From contig NW_026516664.1 in the NCBI RefSeq assembly GCF_025766255.1, positions 310,001 to 374,000 on the forward strand: a DNA stretch of 64,000 nucleotides, read 5' to 3'. The first letter of the stretch is position 1, and each line of letters starts with the position of its first letter. The position numbers and the translations under genes are program-made. Under the pieces are notes generated by a model. That model was given only the letters and a program-made list of their open reading frames with translations, made no database searches and was not told the origin of the DNA. This document shows positions 1 to 12,443 of the stretch, in pieces. The DNA comes from Zychaea mexicana (lineage: Eukaryota; Mucoromycota; Mucoromycetes; Mucorales; Lichtheimiaceae).

Positions 1-342
1 TGAATTTCATTCGTGCAATACCGGCATTATCTTTAAAGGAACCCTAGTTAGCATCCGTCTAGGAGCTAATATGAATGTTCCTAGTTGTTCATACGCCAAA
101 AGGTTATGCGTGCACTGTTTACATACAAAAAAGAACAAGCTTATTCTTGTATAAACGATATGGCAAGTTTAATGTGCAGAAATTTCTATTTACAAAGGAT
201 GATGTACTCTTTTATACAAAAAAAGTCAAGGGATTGATGATGTGTAGGTAGCAGATTAGAGGGAGGAGGTAAGAAAAATAAAATATGGGATATGACAAGT
301 GTGCGTGTGTTTGTGAGAGAGATGACAGATGGAAAGTTTTTT

Positions 343-1303
343 TTAGGACGAAGATGCAACGGCGATAGGTGCTGCTGGACTGCGTGTCGATGCAGCTGCG
401 ACAGTAGCTTGTCGTTGTTGTTCTTTCTTCTTCTTTGCTGCCACGAAAGCTGCGCGCATCTTGAAATAGTCCTGGTGCATACCGCACTCGGTCTTTTCTT
501 TGCCGCTCCATCGGCCTGATCGTTCGTCTTCTTCACTAGCAGGCTTCTTAGTCGAGTGCCAGTCGCCGATGGATCGGTAACCCTGGTCGACGAGGCTGTT
601 GTAAGGCACCTCATTGGCGCGGATATAAGTCCAGACTTGTTTAAAGTCCCAGAAAGCGAGTGGGTTGAGTTTGATAAGACCAGTCGAATCAACTTCGAGT
701 ACAGGGATCTCGCCACGGTCACCCTTTTGACTGCGGCGGCGGCCAGTGATGACGGATTTGACTTGATGCTGCTCGTATGCGCGTTGTGCTGGCTCGACCT
801 TGACGAGAAAGTCGTATGTTGCTTCGTCGGTCTCCCACAGACGTTCACCGTGCTCTGCTTCGAACTCTTTAGCGGTTTCAGCGTTGGTAGGTCTGTAAAT
901 ATTGAACTTCACGTCGTATGTTTCTTCGCAGCGGTGAACGAGCTCAATGGTTTCATCAAAATGGTAAAGTGTGTCCAAGAAGATAAGTGGAATCAAATGC
1001 TGTTGGTCGCGGTCGATGCTGATTTTGTTGATGATATCGAGCGAAACTAGACCTAGAAAGAGTTGATAATCCATGTGTTGTATTTAATAACAAGTTCTAA
1101 CGTTTACTTTATTGTAATATATATGTATATATACCTGTCAGGCCCAAGGCGGTTGTCTGATGTAAGTTGGGCAAGTGATCAATAGCCCATTCGATTATTT
1201 CGCGAGGGTCCAAAGTGCCCAAATACTCGTTCAATTTCTTAAGAACTTCAGGTGTGAGGTCGGCTGAAGACTCGATACGTGCAATGTTGGTGCTGACAGG
1301 CAT
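343..1303 (-). CDS. MET16: Phosphoadenosine phosphosulfate (PAPS) reductase
   Basis: Two exons: 1303-1135 and 1052-343, with one GT-AG intron (1134-1053). The protein is 235 aa. The enzyme reduces PAPS to sulfite with thioredoxin during cytosolic sulfate assimilation. The N-terminal part carries the family GLTG-LVSLD segment exactly across the splice junction. It is followed by the FLDTLYHF nucleotide-binding region, the VITGRRRSQ substrate-binding motif and the catalytic ECGMH near the C-terminus. The single Cys in ECGMH is the expected redox nucleophile. The length is close to that of fungal MET16, apart from a short Lys/Ala-rich tail. The first Met lies just before the conserved helix and no better upstream start is seen. 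The opposite-strand reading frames across this gene are shadows. Confidence 0.95.
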
Positions 1304-2309
1304 ATTTTCGACGATGAAATATTTTATTCACTTGTAATAAAAAGTGAGGAGTAGAGGATGATTGTGTATTAAACCTGCGGGGGAAAGTTGTGTCCGTTGT
1401 TTATATATGGCTCCAGTCGGGATGGCGTGCTTTGGCCTCTTTTCTTGTTCCCAAAATGGAAGTCGCGATCTGACATCGGCCAATCGTATCCTCTTGCAAT
1501 GGTGTTATTGCGCTCACCACGCACGCCAGGACGTTTTCTTCATCTTGTTGGCCAACTGAGAATTAAATCAAGGGCGATCGCGTTCCACGCAATGAGGTAT
1601 ATATTACAAATCCTTTCTTTTGCTTTAACAGCAACTAGGTTTTCGGGAAGAAAACAGAGTAGGTGGATCACTAAGCGCAGCCAAGATCAACAACACCATC
1701 CATTCCTATCGCTACCCATACTTTAGACTTATTGCATAATTTGAACGGTAGCTCACGCCTTACAGCTCATGAGGTCGGCATCCATTAGAAATCGACCCGA
1801 TTTTATCTTATCGCCTGCACATCAAATCTTCTATATTAATAAAAAATTAAGCGCATAGGTGTGTATAATAACTGTACGCGGAAATTATTTTTCCTCGCGC
1901 TTCCCACTGAATAGGATTAATAATATCTGTACCCCACCGATGATTAGTAACTGACCACTGCTGTCACTGGATACTATGCCAATGCTCTTGACTACTGTTG
2001 CTAATTGCTTGTCTCTTTCAATTCAACAGAATTATCTGCGGTACAATCAGTCATATGAAATACATACCACACCGTCTACACTAAGCAAAGGAGGCAATAG
2101 CTGGAGGAAATTCACAGCGTCCCCCAATGAAGTTCCGGCATCCTTAAGCTCTTAACATCATTTCTTCAATTGTGCTATCTACTGGTTATGCAGGATTGAT
2201 CATAATTCACTGTGTTGGCTTCTCAATTGTTTTAAAATACCGCAGTCCAGACGCCCATGCGCACATCCGAACCACGTTGTTTTTCTCAGTTGTTTATAAT
2301 TTATAATTC
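1304..2309. other. Intergenic region between MET16 and the small membrane protein gene
   Basis: About 1 kb between two divergently transcribed genes. Short open frames here lack start context, codon bias and family motifs. I see no RNA gene. It presumably holds both promoters. Confidence 0.5.
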
Positions 2310-2791
2310 ATGTCTAAAGACACACCGAAGAATCCACCTATTAAGCCTGTCGCTGAGGAACGGCTTCGAGAGCGATACCAACGAAGATTGAGCACGCCTG
2401 GATCTTTAGCACCCAATCTACGATCGAGACAAATTCATTTATTGACATGGGCCATTGCCATCCGTAAGGGGTTTCGTTTAAATTTTTAGGATAGCGAGAA
2501 AATTGAATGTTTTTTTGTTGTTAACGATGACTGTTGTTTCATTTAGCGTTAAGCGGTTACGTCGTATTGTTTGCTGACTTTGGACCTGAGGATCATTGCT
2601 TTTCCCCGGTAAGGCAGAACTTTTATGCCATTTGCCTTCCTACTTTTAAACAGCACGTCAAACATAACTAACTAGAAACCTTGTTGTTTTTGGTCCAGCT
2701 GCGTCGCTGGTTCAATGCTAAACGAAGCCAATTCTGGACATTGTCAGATAAAGAAAAAGAGGACCTGAAAAACCAAGGACGGTTGAAGTAG
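2310..2791 (+). CDS. Small single-helix membrane protein, unknown function
   Basis: Three exons (2310-2463, 2547-2608, 2699-2791) give a 102-aa protein. Introns use GTAAGG...TTTAG and GTAAGG...TCCAG, and the phases agree. The order is a basic Pro-rich N-terminus, a hydrophobic stretch at about residues 43-63 (QIHLLTWAIAI then GYVVLFADF), the segment GPEDHCFSPLRRWF, and a charged C-terminal helix ending KNQGRLK. This architecture, one membrane helix followed by an RRW(F/L)-type amphipathic helix, is common among small mitochondrial inner-membrane proteins. I do not recognise the family. The gene is too fragmented by introns to appear as a long open frame. Exon structure is fairly sure; function is unknown. 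Confidence 0.65.
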
Positions 2792-3175
2792 ATCGACCTC
2801 GCTGCTACTACTCCAGTTATTAAATGATGTTGTTGTAGTCGCCTTCTACTATTAGTAATTATGAGAAAAGCGACGATTCTTACTGCCCTGAAAAATCCGC
2901 TTTCTCAATTGTACATAAAAAACATTCTATATCATGTATTACAGTTAAAAAACGTTCAAACGATATCGGCTTGCAATACATACGAAACCGATTTGGTTTC
3001 ATTTTATTGACTTTTGTTCCAAACGATCACCAATCAATTCCAAACGTTGCCAATAATCCAGGCCGCTCTCCAAGTTCCGATGCCATGTTTCCAACATCTA
3101 TATAAAGGGGAGGACGTGGCCCGTTCATGGATTAGCTGCATCTTACTATCACCCCTCTCTTCTGTATATCAAAAC

Positions 3176-3499
3176 ATGTCTACCGCCTCCCGTTTCTTCA
3201 AAATCTGGTATAAGCCTGAGATCATCCCTATCTACGTTACTGTTGGCGGTGCCGTGGGTCTTGCAGGCTGGTACCTGACCCGTCTTGCTCGCGGTCCAGA
3301 TGTTGTCTGGGACAGAGTGTAAGCACATTAACCAAAAAGAAGAAACTCAATTTGCCAAAAAGACGGTTCAATATGCTCATGTCCGTTTTTCAATAGTAAC
3401 AACCCCTACCCTTGGCAGGGCATTGATCAGGGAACCCAAGTGAAGCTTATGTCGGTCAACCAGCAGTTCGACAAGAAATATTCCCGTGACCGTCTGTAA
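3176..3499 (+). CDS. B12D / NADH-ubiquinone reductase MLRQ-like small mitochondrial protein
   Basis: Two exons (3176-3318, 3397-3499) encode 81 aa. The N-terminus is followed by one transmembrane segment (IPIYVTVGGAVGLAGWYL), then TRLARGPDVVW, then a soluble tail with NPYPW. This is the layout of the B12D/NDUFA4 (MLRQ) family of single-helix proteins associated with respiratory complex I or IV. I chose the Met at 3176 because it immediately precedes the conserved amphipathic start; the open frame upstream extends it only with unrelated sequence. A TATA-like tataaag lies at about 3100. The precise complex assignment is inference. Confidence 0.8.
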
Positions 3500-4063
3500 A
3501 CAACTTCGTCCACTCCATTCCATCCGACATCAACTTTTGCTGTGCAAAAGCTGTTTCTTTTGCATTTCATTATTGTTCTATCTTGCTGCATCCTTAAACC
3601 TTTTATATTTTTAAGTCAACCGAGTAATAAAAAAATATTAATATATTATATATAACCGAAAACTGTCTGATTGAGTGAAAGAAGCACTACTGAATACAAT
3701 GGTGTAAGTACACAGATAACGAAAACTATAAGAGGAAGAAGAGTTACATCACAAAATGGGAGAGTGAAAGTGAAGAGGTGGAGTCAAGATGGGGGGATGT
3801 GATTGGGCACAAAAAAGTGTGTGCGAGTTATATATAATGAAACATATCTAGCAAAGGAATAGCAGATGAGAGAGATAAGGAAAGAATAGCAGTAAGAGTT
3901 TAAGAGAGGGTGCTGTTTTTTAAAGTGAAAGGACTAGTAGAAAAAGAGTAGTAATGATTTTGCTAGATAGTTATATATACGGAGAGGTGGGGGTGGGGCT
4001 ACTATATATAATATGCGTGTTGTGGCTTGCTATGTGCAATGAGATGTGAAGAGCGGTCATTTT
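3500..4063. other. Intergenic, purine-rich
   Basis: Between the convergent ends of the B12D-like gene and the PP4R1-like gene. It is rich in GA tracts and AT steps. No gene, RNA or repeat family is visible. Confidence 0.5.
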
Positions 4064-7000
4064 CTATGCAGTCTCCTTGGATTGTTGTGGTTGAGGTGCA
4101 GTTGCAGTAGACGATGATGGTGTGTGTGGAGAATCATCTTGATGTACCATGCTTTTGGATAGGTACACGTATTCGTCCTTTTCTTTATCGTCCGCCAAAT
4201 TCGGTGATACTTGCTCGTGGTTATGCGTTGGCGAAGCCGGTGCTTGTTGCTGCTGCTGGTGTTCTTGATGCGTTTGTTGCTGCTGTTCGGTCATCGAAGG
4301 CTGGTGGTCGTCGTCATGATGATGATGATGATGGTTGCTATTGTTGTGGGCGTCATCATATTCATCGTGCTTTTCAGCATCTGTCATTGTTTCGTCCTCA
4401 TCATGATCATGCTTAATGTACACCTCATTTTCCCTTTTGCTGTCCTCGTGCTCTTCATCCCCTTCTGCACTGCAATCCATTGGTGTACCAGCGCTTGTCA
4501 TTTGCTCTTCATCTTCATCATCTTCGTCGCCGTCGTTGTCACTATGATGATCCTGATGTCGACCTTCCTCTCCACCCGTTGCTTCTGTTGCATTTGGCGC
4601 CGTCTCATCTTCCAACTGTGACTCGGTGGGCGTTGATGGACCGTGCGAAACCTCTATACCTTGCATAGGCGTGCCTGCATTTTCAACTTGCTGTTGCTCC
4701 CGAATCTGTTTTTCGTGCTCCAGACGTTGGAGATCAACTAAATCCATCACGAATGATCGAACATCTGGATCATTATCCATTGCCAGGTGGTAAAGAGCTT
4801 GGTCAAGGGTATAGCCAGGCTGGATATCATGTTCACCAATCATATCAGAGAGCACGAGTTCTGTTAGCTCTTGACGGTAAGCATCTGCAAAACCGATTCG
4901 ATTAGCAGCCGACAGAAGACTATTGGTGGAAAAGAACCACCCACTGATAATTGCTAACTATTAATTACCGTGGATCTGAATAGCACGAATAGTGCGCGAG
5001 GTTGCTATGCGCACATTAACTACGGGATCATCAGCCAACGGTACAAGTCTTGGGAGGAAGAAAGATGCAAAATCAGCAGCGCAAATCCCGGCTTCTAGCA
5101 AAACTCTGCAGATCTGTACAAATCTAGAAATCCATTGCGATAAGAATGTTGTCAGTTAGTGCGGCGCAGCAAAAAGATATATTGCATTCCAGGTGTGTGT
5201 ACATACATTAATCGACCGCGGTACGAGCTGGATCGTACAAACTCGTCCAACTTCTCCATAACGTGATTCAACAGCGCCAGAGCAAATTCACGACGGCTAT
5301 CAATACTGTCTTCATTCTCTTGGTCTGCTTGTGACAATGTTTCACCATCTTCATCTACAGCACGCTTTACAATATCCAGAATGATAGGGAACTAAAACGA
5401 AGAGTAGTGATTGTTAATAAAAGAGGATACTTTCACGAACATCAGTCAGTTCTTTCAAAATGATTCCTTACAGATTCCACGCCAGTCTCTCGAACAGCTG
5501 CAAATTCATCTTGACAAGCTCGAATTGCCAGAGGCAGAATATGTTCAACCACGCGCGCGGCGTCAAAAAGTAGGGCGATATCGCGCAACTGACCAGCCAA
5601 TATGTCGCGCAAACGCCAGTTTGTCATGACACCATCCCAAACTTCCGTCAAAATAGGTATATACTCGTTACGGGAGCTGACTGCCAAGGTCCCAAGGAAT
5701 TCTGCCAGATGCTCCAACACACCTTGCTTGACGTCGTCTAAATCCATTAAATAAAGCGCAAAAATCTGGACAAGGTCTCGTTCTGTGCGTTCTGGCCCGA
5801 TGATTCGCGCAATTTCGTGCAAAGAATATGCGAAAGTACGTCGTACTTTGATTTGATAATCCTTTGTGAGGTTAAGATAGGTGTCCTTCAGATGCGAATC
5901 CCAATAATCTGCGCCAGCAGTGAGAACAACAGCAGGAAAGTTGTAGGCACATATGATCGCACGATCCGTTTCCAGTTTATACATCTGGTTTGGAGATGCG
6001 CTTGGACCCAATGACAAGAAAAACTCGAGCAATGGCTCTGGCACCTACATAAAAATCGTAGTCAATATCTAAAGCCCGATGTTGTTTTCTATGTGTGTCC
6101 CGCGATGCCGAGTCTGTCTTTCGCTAAGATTTACCTTGCCAGGCTTTCCCGTTGTTTCCCAATCCTCTGGCAGGAACTTCGCTATTAATTCACCAATTAT
6201 TTCCGCCAGCGTGTTTCGTACATTTCGTGAAACGTCATTTTTGAATAATTTCACACCTTCCACAGCAATACGGTTCTTAACATCATCAGGGAGGACACCG
6301 CATAGTAATGGTAGAGTAAGAACGCACGAGCGGCGGACGTGCCAAATGGTGTCGCGCGAATAATTAAGATAAAGAGGCATCTGTACACATGTGATAGATG
6401 ACTTGAGGTTGGTTATCATGTACAAATAGTAGGCATTGCCGCGATTTTTTTTAGAACAAACTAGATGTGCCTTACCAATCGATCCATAGCAACTTGAGGA
6501 TCCACCACGGTTGCTAGACTACCAATAGCTGCTGCTGCCTCTTTCCGTACATAGAACATCCCGTCATTTGCCATGCTTTCAACCAAAGGCAAACAACGCT
6601 TTGTGCAGCGTTCCGGTCCCAGCACGTTAGCCAATGCAGAAATGAGCTATTGCATAATAAATGTCAGTCATTTTTCTTGGAGAAAGACTACTGGATATAC
6701 AGCACATACCGAAAGACACATCATTTTTGCAAGATTAACTTCGCCCTGATCGATTTCGTCAGCTGATGGATGATGGTTCATATATCCTGACGCCTCGTCA
6801 TATACACCATCCTGGTTCCCTGAACCATCCTGAGACTGATCACTGTCCGACTGTCGCGACGACTTGTTCACAATTGCCATTAGACCCAGTACCACGCCTT
6901 CGAAAATCTCAACATCCAACAGCTTTTTGTGCAGCCCCTCGTCTTCAGTTCTCTTTGCTGAAGCAAGCTCAGTTGCCACGGATACAATGCATTGCTGGGC

Positions 7001-8680
7001 CAAAGAAGCCAGACTCGAATTTTGATCCAAGAGAAACTCGATCAAGAGCGGGGCGAACACGTGCTGAGGAATGTGCAAGGCTGATCCCCTGTCGTTATCC
7101 GTGGCTGACTTTGACCCATCATGAACAGATTCAGATTGCCTTCGGCTCCCACTCGGTGAAGAAGAACTGTCGCTGGCTGCATCTTCCGCATCAATCGTGG
7201 AATATGAGGTTGTGGATGATACCTTTTGGTCTTCAATGTCAATATCCTCGCCTTCATCATGAACTTGTTCCATATCATTAAGTTCTTGCTGCTGAAGATT
7301 TTCCTTCGTTCCATCATCGTCACTACCACCTATCTGACGCTCTGTTGATTCTTCGGTAGGTGTATCAACAGCCGGTGCCGGAACAGAGATTGTGTCCAGC
7401 TCTTCGTGTTGCGAATGGAGTGACGACGACGGCGCTGGAGCAGGTGCATTCTGGGCATCGTCTTCAACATTTGTTTGCTGTTGTGTGGATGGCGACCTTT
7501 GTTCTTGTGTGGCTGAGTCAAGGAGGGGCGGTGCATTCTGTATCCCAAGCCAGTTAACCATTGTACTTTTTCCCATCCTTCCTTCCAACTCATACATCGC
7601 TGCCATTGATTCCTCATACTTACTGTATAATAGTACATCATTATTTTGTCAAATTCGCTGATAATTGTCTCACGCACCGTATCGTCCGGATCAGTACATA
7701 TTTTCAACACCATAGGAAGCACATAATTTACAGCTTCAGATACGCTAATTTCGTAAATTGTATTTGACAGTTCCTTTGCGACAAGTAATCTATATGCATA
7801 AAGACAAGTAGCTGCTGTGTTTAGTTATTCTGAATAACTTCCAAAGCAAAACCGTTTTGTGTTTACCTGTGAATTATCATGTCACTTTTGTTAAACATGT
7901 AAATACGTTCCATAGGTGTCAACGAGTCGTCCATTATTAGTTCATCTTCAAGATCATCGGCAGAGACTTCTACAAAGCGCAAGATGAAGGTTTAAAGTGT
8001 AAATATCTTGACCCAGGAAGAACCACTGTTGAAGAGAAACGAACCTTCTGACATGACTTGTAGTAATGAATCTGTACTAAATCCTTCGGCAGGTGTAGGC
8101 TCCGGGTATTCATCTTGACCTTGGTATTCTTCTTGATGTTGCTCATCATCATAATCTTTGCTTTGCTCTGTCACTTTGACGGTTTCGTTCGGTTCCTTAT
8201 CATCGTCCTTTGGGTGAGAGTCCGTGCTGTTGTTGCTATAATGGGTATTGCTGCTATTCTCTAGTTCTCGAGTCTCAGGAATTGATATGCCGTTATATGC
8301 TGGCGATTCATGCTGTGTTATTGACGGTGTATCTTCGGTGTCGTCGTCGTCGTTGCTACCATTGTTTACAGTCACTTTTATATCCTTTGGCGACTCTGCT
8401 AATTCTGGAACCTTTGGTGCTGTTGCTTTCGTTAACGTCGACTTTTCGTCTTCAGCCATAGTCGTTCCAAAGACAGTATTGCCCGCATTGAAATCGTCGT
8501 GCTCGTCTGTAAAATCGAAGCCGAGTTCTTTATATATATAATGACAAAAAAACCGGGTCAGATACGCACCGATAACGACGCAAAAAATGGCCCTCGTTGT
8601 TTCAGGTTTGAAGGAGAAAGAACAAAAAAAATGTTTTCGTTGCGCTCCATCCAATCCTCCCGAATGAATGCCGATTGCAT
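4064..8680 (-). CDS. Serine/threonine-protein phosphatase 4 regulatory subunit 1-like HEAT-repeat protein
   Basis: Twelve exons on the minus strand: 8680-8566, 8506-8045, 7969-7867, 7789-7624, 7537-6710, 6646-6476, 6380-6135, 6044-5472, 5391-5207, 5123-4969, 4884-4064, all with consistent phases (the first exon is the least certain). The product is about 1274 aa. HEAT repeats contain the PP4R1 signatures TPMERIYMFNKSDMIIHR, VRRTFAYSLHEIARIIGPER, and DLDDVKQGVLEHLAEFLG. It should scaffold and target the PP4 catalytic subunit. The N-terminal 190 residues are acidic and low complexity, as is a Ser/Asp/Glu-rich insert in exon 5. The last exon ends in a long Asp/Glu/His/Gln tail including a run of His. 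An apparent frame change near 7620 is explained by an 86-bp intron (GTAAGT...ATACAG). Confidence 0.88.
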
Positions 8681-10890
8681 AGTAAGATAGCAAGTATTAG
8701 TTAAGGGTATATGGACAATTACCAGCCATTGCGATTATTGAGCGCTACGTTGATAATATAGAGTCGATACAGCAAAGAAAGAGAAAAAGAGATTGTGTGT
8801 GTGTTGCAGTATATGTTTTTATCTTCGAATTCGTCAATACTAGTGAAGGAGAGAGGTGTCGAAGAATACGATCAGCATTCGTCTTTGTAAGCGTCGAATG
8901 AGGGCAACACAGAAAAGAAAATAAATGTACAAAGTTTTCAACAGAGATGAACGCAAGCTCGTGGTAGAAGAAAAGGGAAAGCGGCACCTACTAGTGAGCG
9001 AGCGAGGGAGAAAGTTAAGAGCCCTCACACCCACTCACTCAAAGCTCTCACCATTGTGACTGCTCATAAGTTTTGATCCCCATCGTATATGGATGGGCGT
9101 TCCACATCGTAGGTTACGGTTGTCCATCGCTCTTGACTTTAGTCAGGCAATGGCCCAGTCTATTGCCTACGTGGATGGGTTGTCCGGTGAAATGATATGT
9201 CGCCTGCTAATATGTACAAGGTAGCCCATTCCATCGATAGACAATTGATCGGAGGGTGCGCGCACCCATGATCTCCGCTTTGTGTGCTTGTGCATTGACC
9301 GATTGAATCCTCCACTCCTTTTATTTTTGTGTACTGTTTAACTCCTTGCTTATTACATATACTACTAATAAATATAGATATTGCTAAATGGAGCTGTATG
9401 TACTGAATTTTTTCTCCCAATTAAAATCGTAGTAAAATCAGCATCCATTTTACGTTTCTGTACTTGCGCTGTTGGCTGTGCCATTTTAAATCACGCTTTT
9501 GACACATTGCGCTTCGTCTGCTGTTCCTTAATCATATATCTTGTTACGCTTCTAAACACGAGTGACGCTCACAGGCAATCCTTAGAACTTTTTACAGTAC
9601 AATTTGACTTTATTTTTCTGAATGAATTAGACAAACCAAGTTCATGCCTTGATTCTTCAGATTCCTCACAATCTTCCCAAAAAAGGAAGTCCTGTAATCT
9701 TCCTAGTAATCAATCTTCGTCAATTTGAGCGTGTCTTACTCACTTCCATCTTTATGATGGTGGTAGCATCAATGGTCTGAGGTCCTGATCGACAATGCTG
9801 CCTTTGGTTTTGGCATGTTTGCAAGTGTGCCCCAGCTTCACAGGTCGACAGGCCTACACTAACATAGCCTTGTAGCACTGCAGCAGGCACCTTCGGTGTG
9901 CATTCACGCTAGTTGCTGCCATTGACAGGTATTCTGCTATTGCAAGTGGTTTGGCAATGCGGAAACGGGTGGAACTACCTTGTCACACTGTGCATACAAC
10001 CTTCTTTTCTTTCTTTGCATTTCGGCTCAAACCCGTTACCAGCCCGCATGTGCTTACTTGTGGAAGTACCGACAACAAGAAAGATAAAATTTACACTTAT
10101 GTCATGTGTGTATGTATGCTCTTCTTTTAGCTTTCCGAGAAGCTACACTTCACCTCATCTTTTGCCTTCTTTTTCTTCTTCATTTTACCGACGCGAGATG
10201 CAAACGCGCATTACGTACTTTTCTTCATGTATGTACTTTCTCCAGATGCTCCTTAAGAGTAGGTTTTCCCCAGGGACTTTCTCGACTTTCTTGGCTTGTT
10301 CTTCGAGAAGGAGAAAGATCGTCCCTTCGACTACTCTCATCGCGTATAATAACCCGTGTAAAGGAGCCACCTGACTTGCGCAATAATAAGATACAATACG
10401 TACTGCCTACTACAGATATCATGATCTTTTGTTTCTAGATCAAGAGTTAGCAATGCCACGTAGGAGTTAATACGCCGTTGACATAGTAACAGATGTACAG
10501 TATCTTTCTTCTTTCACCAAGAAGCACCAGGTATAAGCATATCCTACAGCTACTATCTATACTGTGCACAGTTACGCTGCATCACATGAATGTTTTTTTA
10601 CCCGACGAGCAAAGGCATTTTGTACTACCGTATACAAGTACCATGGCCCACTTGTCGTAGTATAGAACCAAGTTACTCGCTATGTATACATGGTAGCATG
10701 CTTTTGGAGACTATACTTCAGTCAAAATAACGGTCAATAATGTTGTGAACCGCAGGCTGCAAAGGATTGGTGAGTCTGATATAGGACGCGTCTTACGCGT
10801 TTGCCTGCGTCTCCGACACGCTGCGTGTACAATGAAGCACGCACGAAATTTTAAGTTTGTGTTGCTGTCTGCTCTTTATTCACTTTGAAG
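8681..10890. other. 2.2-kb gene-free region
   Basis: AT-rich with short random open frames only (for example near 9381-9728 and 9913-10374); none shows a family motif or sensible splice structure. The part next to 8700-9050 is presumably the promoter of the PP4R1-like gene. No tRNA, rRNA or repeat could be supported. Confidence 0.45.
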
Positions 10891-11300
10891 ATGGTAAAAG
10901 ACCCAGCACGAAAGATTCGCAAAGTCATGCAAAGACATTTACCACCGGATATGGTCTTAGATGCTTCTGTAGAGCATTTGGTTGGTATTGGTATTTTTTT
11001 AGCCCATCGTGTTTTAGTTTTTGTTTTACACTTAGCTGATCTGCAGTTCTTATAACACACAGATCTATATGAATTATATCATGTTTATTGAGCGATTGGC
11101 AGAAGAATCAAACAAGGCTGCTCAAACTAACAAGAAAAATAAAATAACAATCGACGAAATCATGGAGGTTGTCGAGGTAAAAACATACTCCTTTTCATCG
11201 GTTAGCGAAGGGGACAGGCTTAAGGAAGGAGAGGAAGAAGTTCTTTCTAACGTACTGGGATGTTTCACCTTAGAACGTAATGCAAGAATTTCGTGGTTAG
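10891..11300 (+). CDS. CENP-W-like histone-fold kinetochore protein
   Basis: Three exons (10891-10980, 11063-11176, 11274-11300) give a 76-aa protein, invisible to a single-frame search. Introns are GTTGGT...ACACAG and GTAAAA...CCTTAG, both phase 0. The protein is a bare histone fold: basic helix (ARKIRKVMQRH), then IYMNYIMFIERLAEES, then a third helix (ITIDEIMEVVENVMQEFRG). The segment (I/V)(Y/H)xNxxxFxxRLAEES and the short C-terminal FRG end match metazoan CENP-W, which ends KKSRG, and the fungal CENP-W/Wip1 type. CENP-W pairs with CENP-T to bind centromeric DNA and recruit the outer kinetochore. An upstream non-coding exon cannot be excluded. Family call is confident for so short a protein; function at the centromere is inferred. 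Confidence 0.8.
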
Positions 11301-12412
11301 AAGGGCAAAGAAACAAGGATAAGCATGCAGCGACGATACCCTAAAGCAAAACCCATCATGTGTACATATCATTTTGCGTATATATAATTAATCTATAAAA
11401 TCGCCTCTAGATCCGCAATATCCTATGTTCCTGCTTCAAAGTCTACATGTTTTTTAGGAAGACGAAATAACCTTAGCAATTCTTTTCGGCGTATGTACGT
11501 GTCTGTGTGGAAGCTCGAGATTAGAAGATCTATCCGTACATAATTTGTTCTGTCGGCACGATAGATTATTCTGGACCTTTTTCTGAACAGGGAAAAAAAG
11601 GTACATCTCCTTACGTTGCGTCCACCATACCTCTTTTGTTGCTTCTGATGATATTTTGTATATCTTCGTCAGTTTGGGAATAGCATGGAGGTACTCCTAT
11701 ACTTAGTATACTATTATTCTTTCCTAACATTTCTTTTCAGCAATTGTGTCATATTCAGCAGCTGCTAGTCTGTGATGGATAAGACGTGCATGCATCAATT
11801 AAGGACCATGCGCTGCACTACTAGTGTTTGATTAAAAAGACAAGATCATGGGGCGATCAAATGGTATGCACGTAGGATGTAGTATCTCATGAATTGACAG
11901 CAGTAACAGCAGGAACAACAATAGTGACATACCTGATAGCTGTACGTACCATATGTAGTTAGATATGTGAGACCACTGTAGTTAATGTACCTTATTTTGT
12001 ACCATCATTCAATCTCCTTTTCCTGAAGAAATATACGCACGTGTGTTGAGAGCAGCACAGAAACAGGAACACCAACGGTATGGATATATTTATTCCGCTA
12101 GGAAAAGCGAAAAAGAAGAAATGGCCGGACACCCAGGGAACGAGGAAAGAAAGCGAAAAAAGGGGAGAGAGGAGAAGAGTGGGATTAGGAAAATCCTTTT
12201 GGTTAGCTCTAGTGGAGCTCTAGTGGAGAGAGGACGACACAAAGTAAACGTAAATTTCAATCTATCCAACGCGCGAATCACAGAGCTATCATCTTTGGAG
12301 CAACAAATGCGGTTAAATTATATGTGTTTTCAATTATAATGCATGCTACCTTACGCAACAACACCACCTCTGATAGTACTAATACTATATACTGCTACTG
12401 CTGCTGCTGTTT

Positions 12413-12443
<31 letters not shown>

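Noticed and set aside
7330..7722. Frameshift in the PP4R1-like gene near 7620
   Set aside because: An 86-bp intron with a consensus GTAAGT donor and ATACAG acceptor restores the frame exactly.
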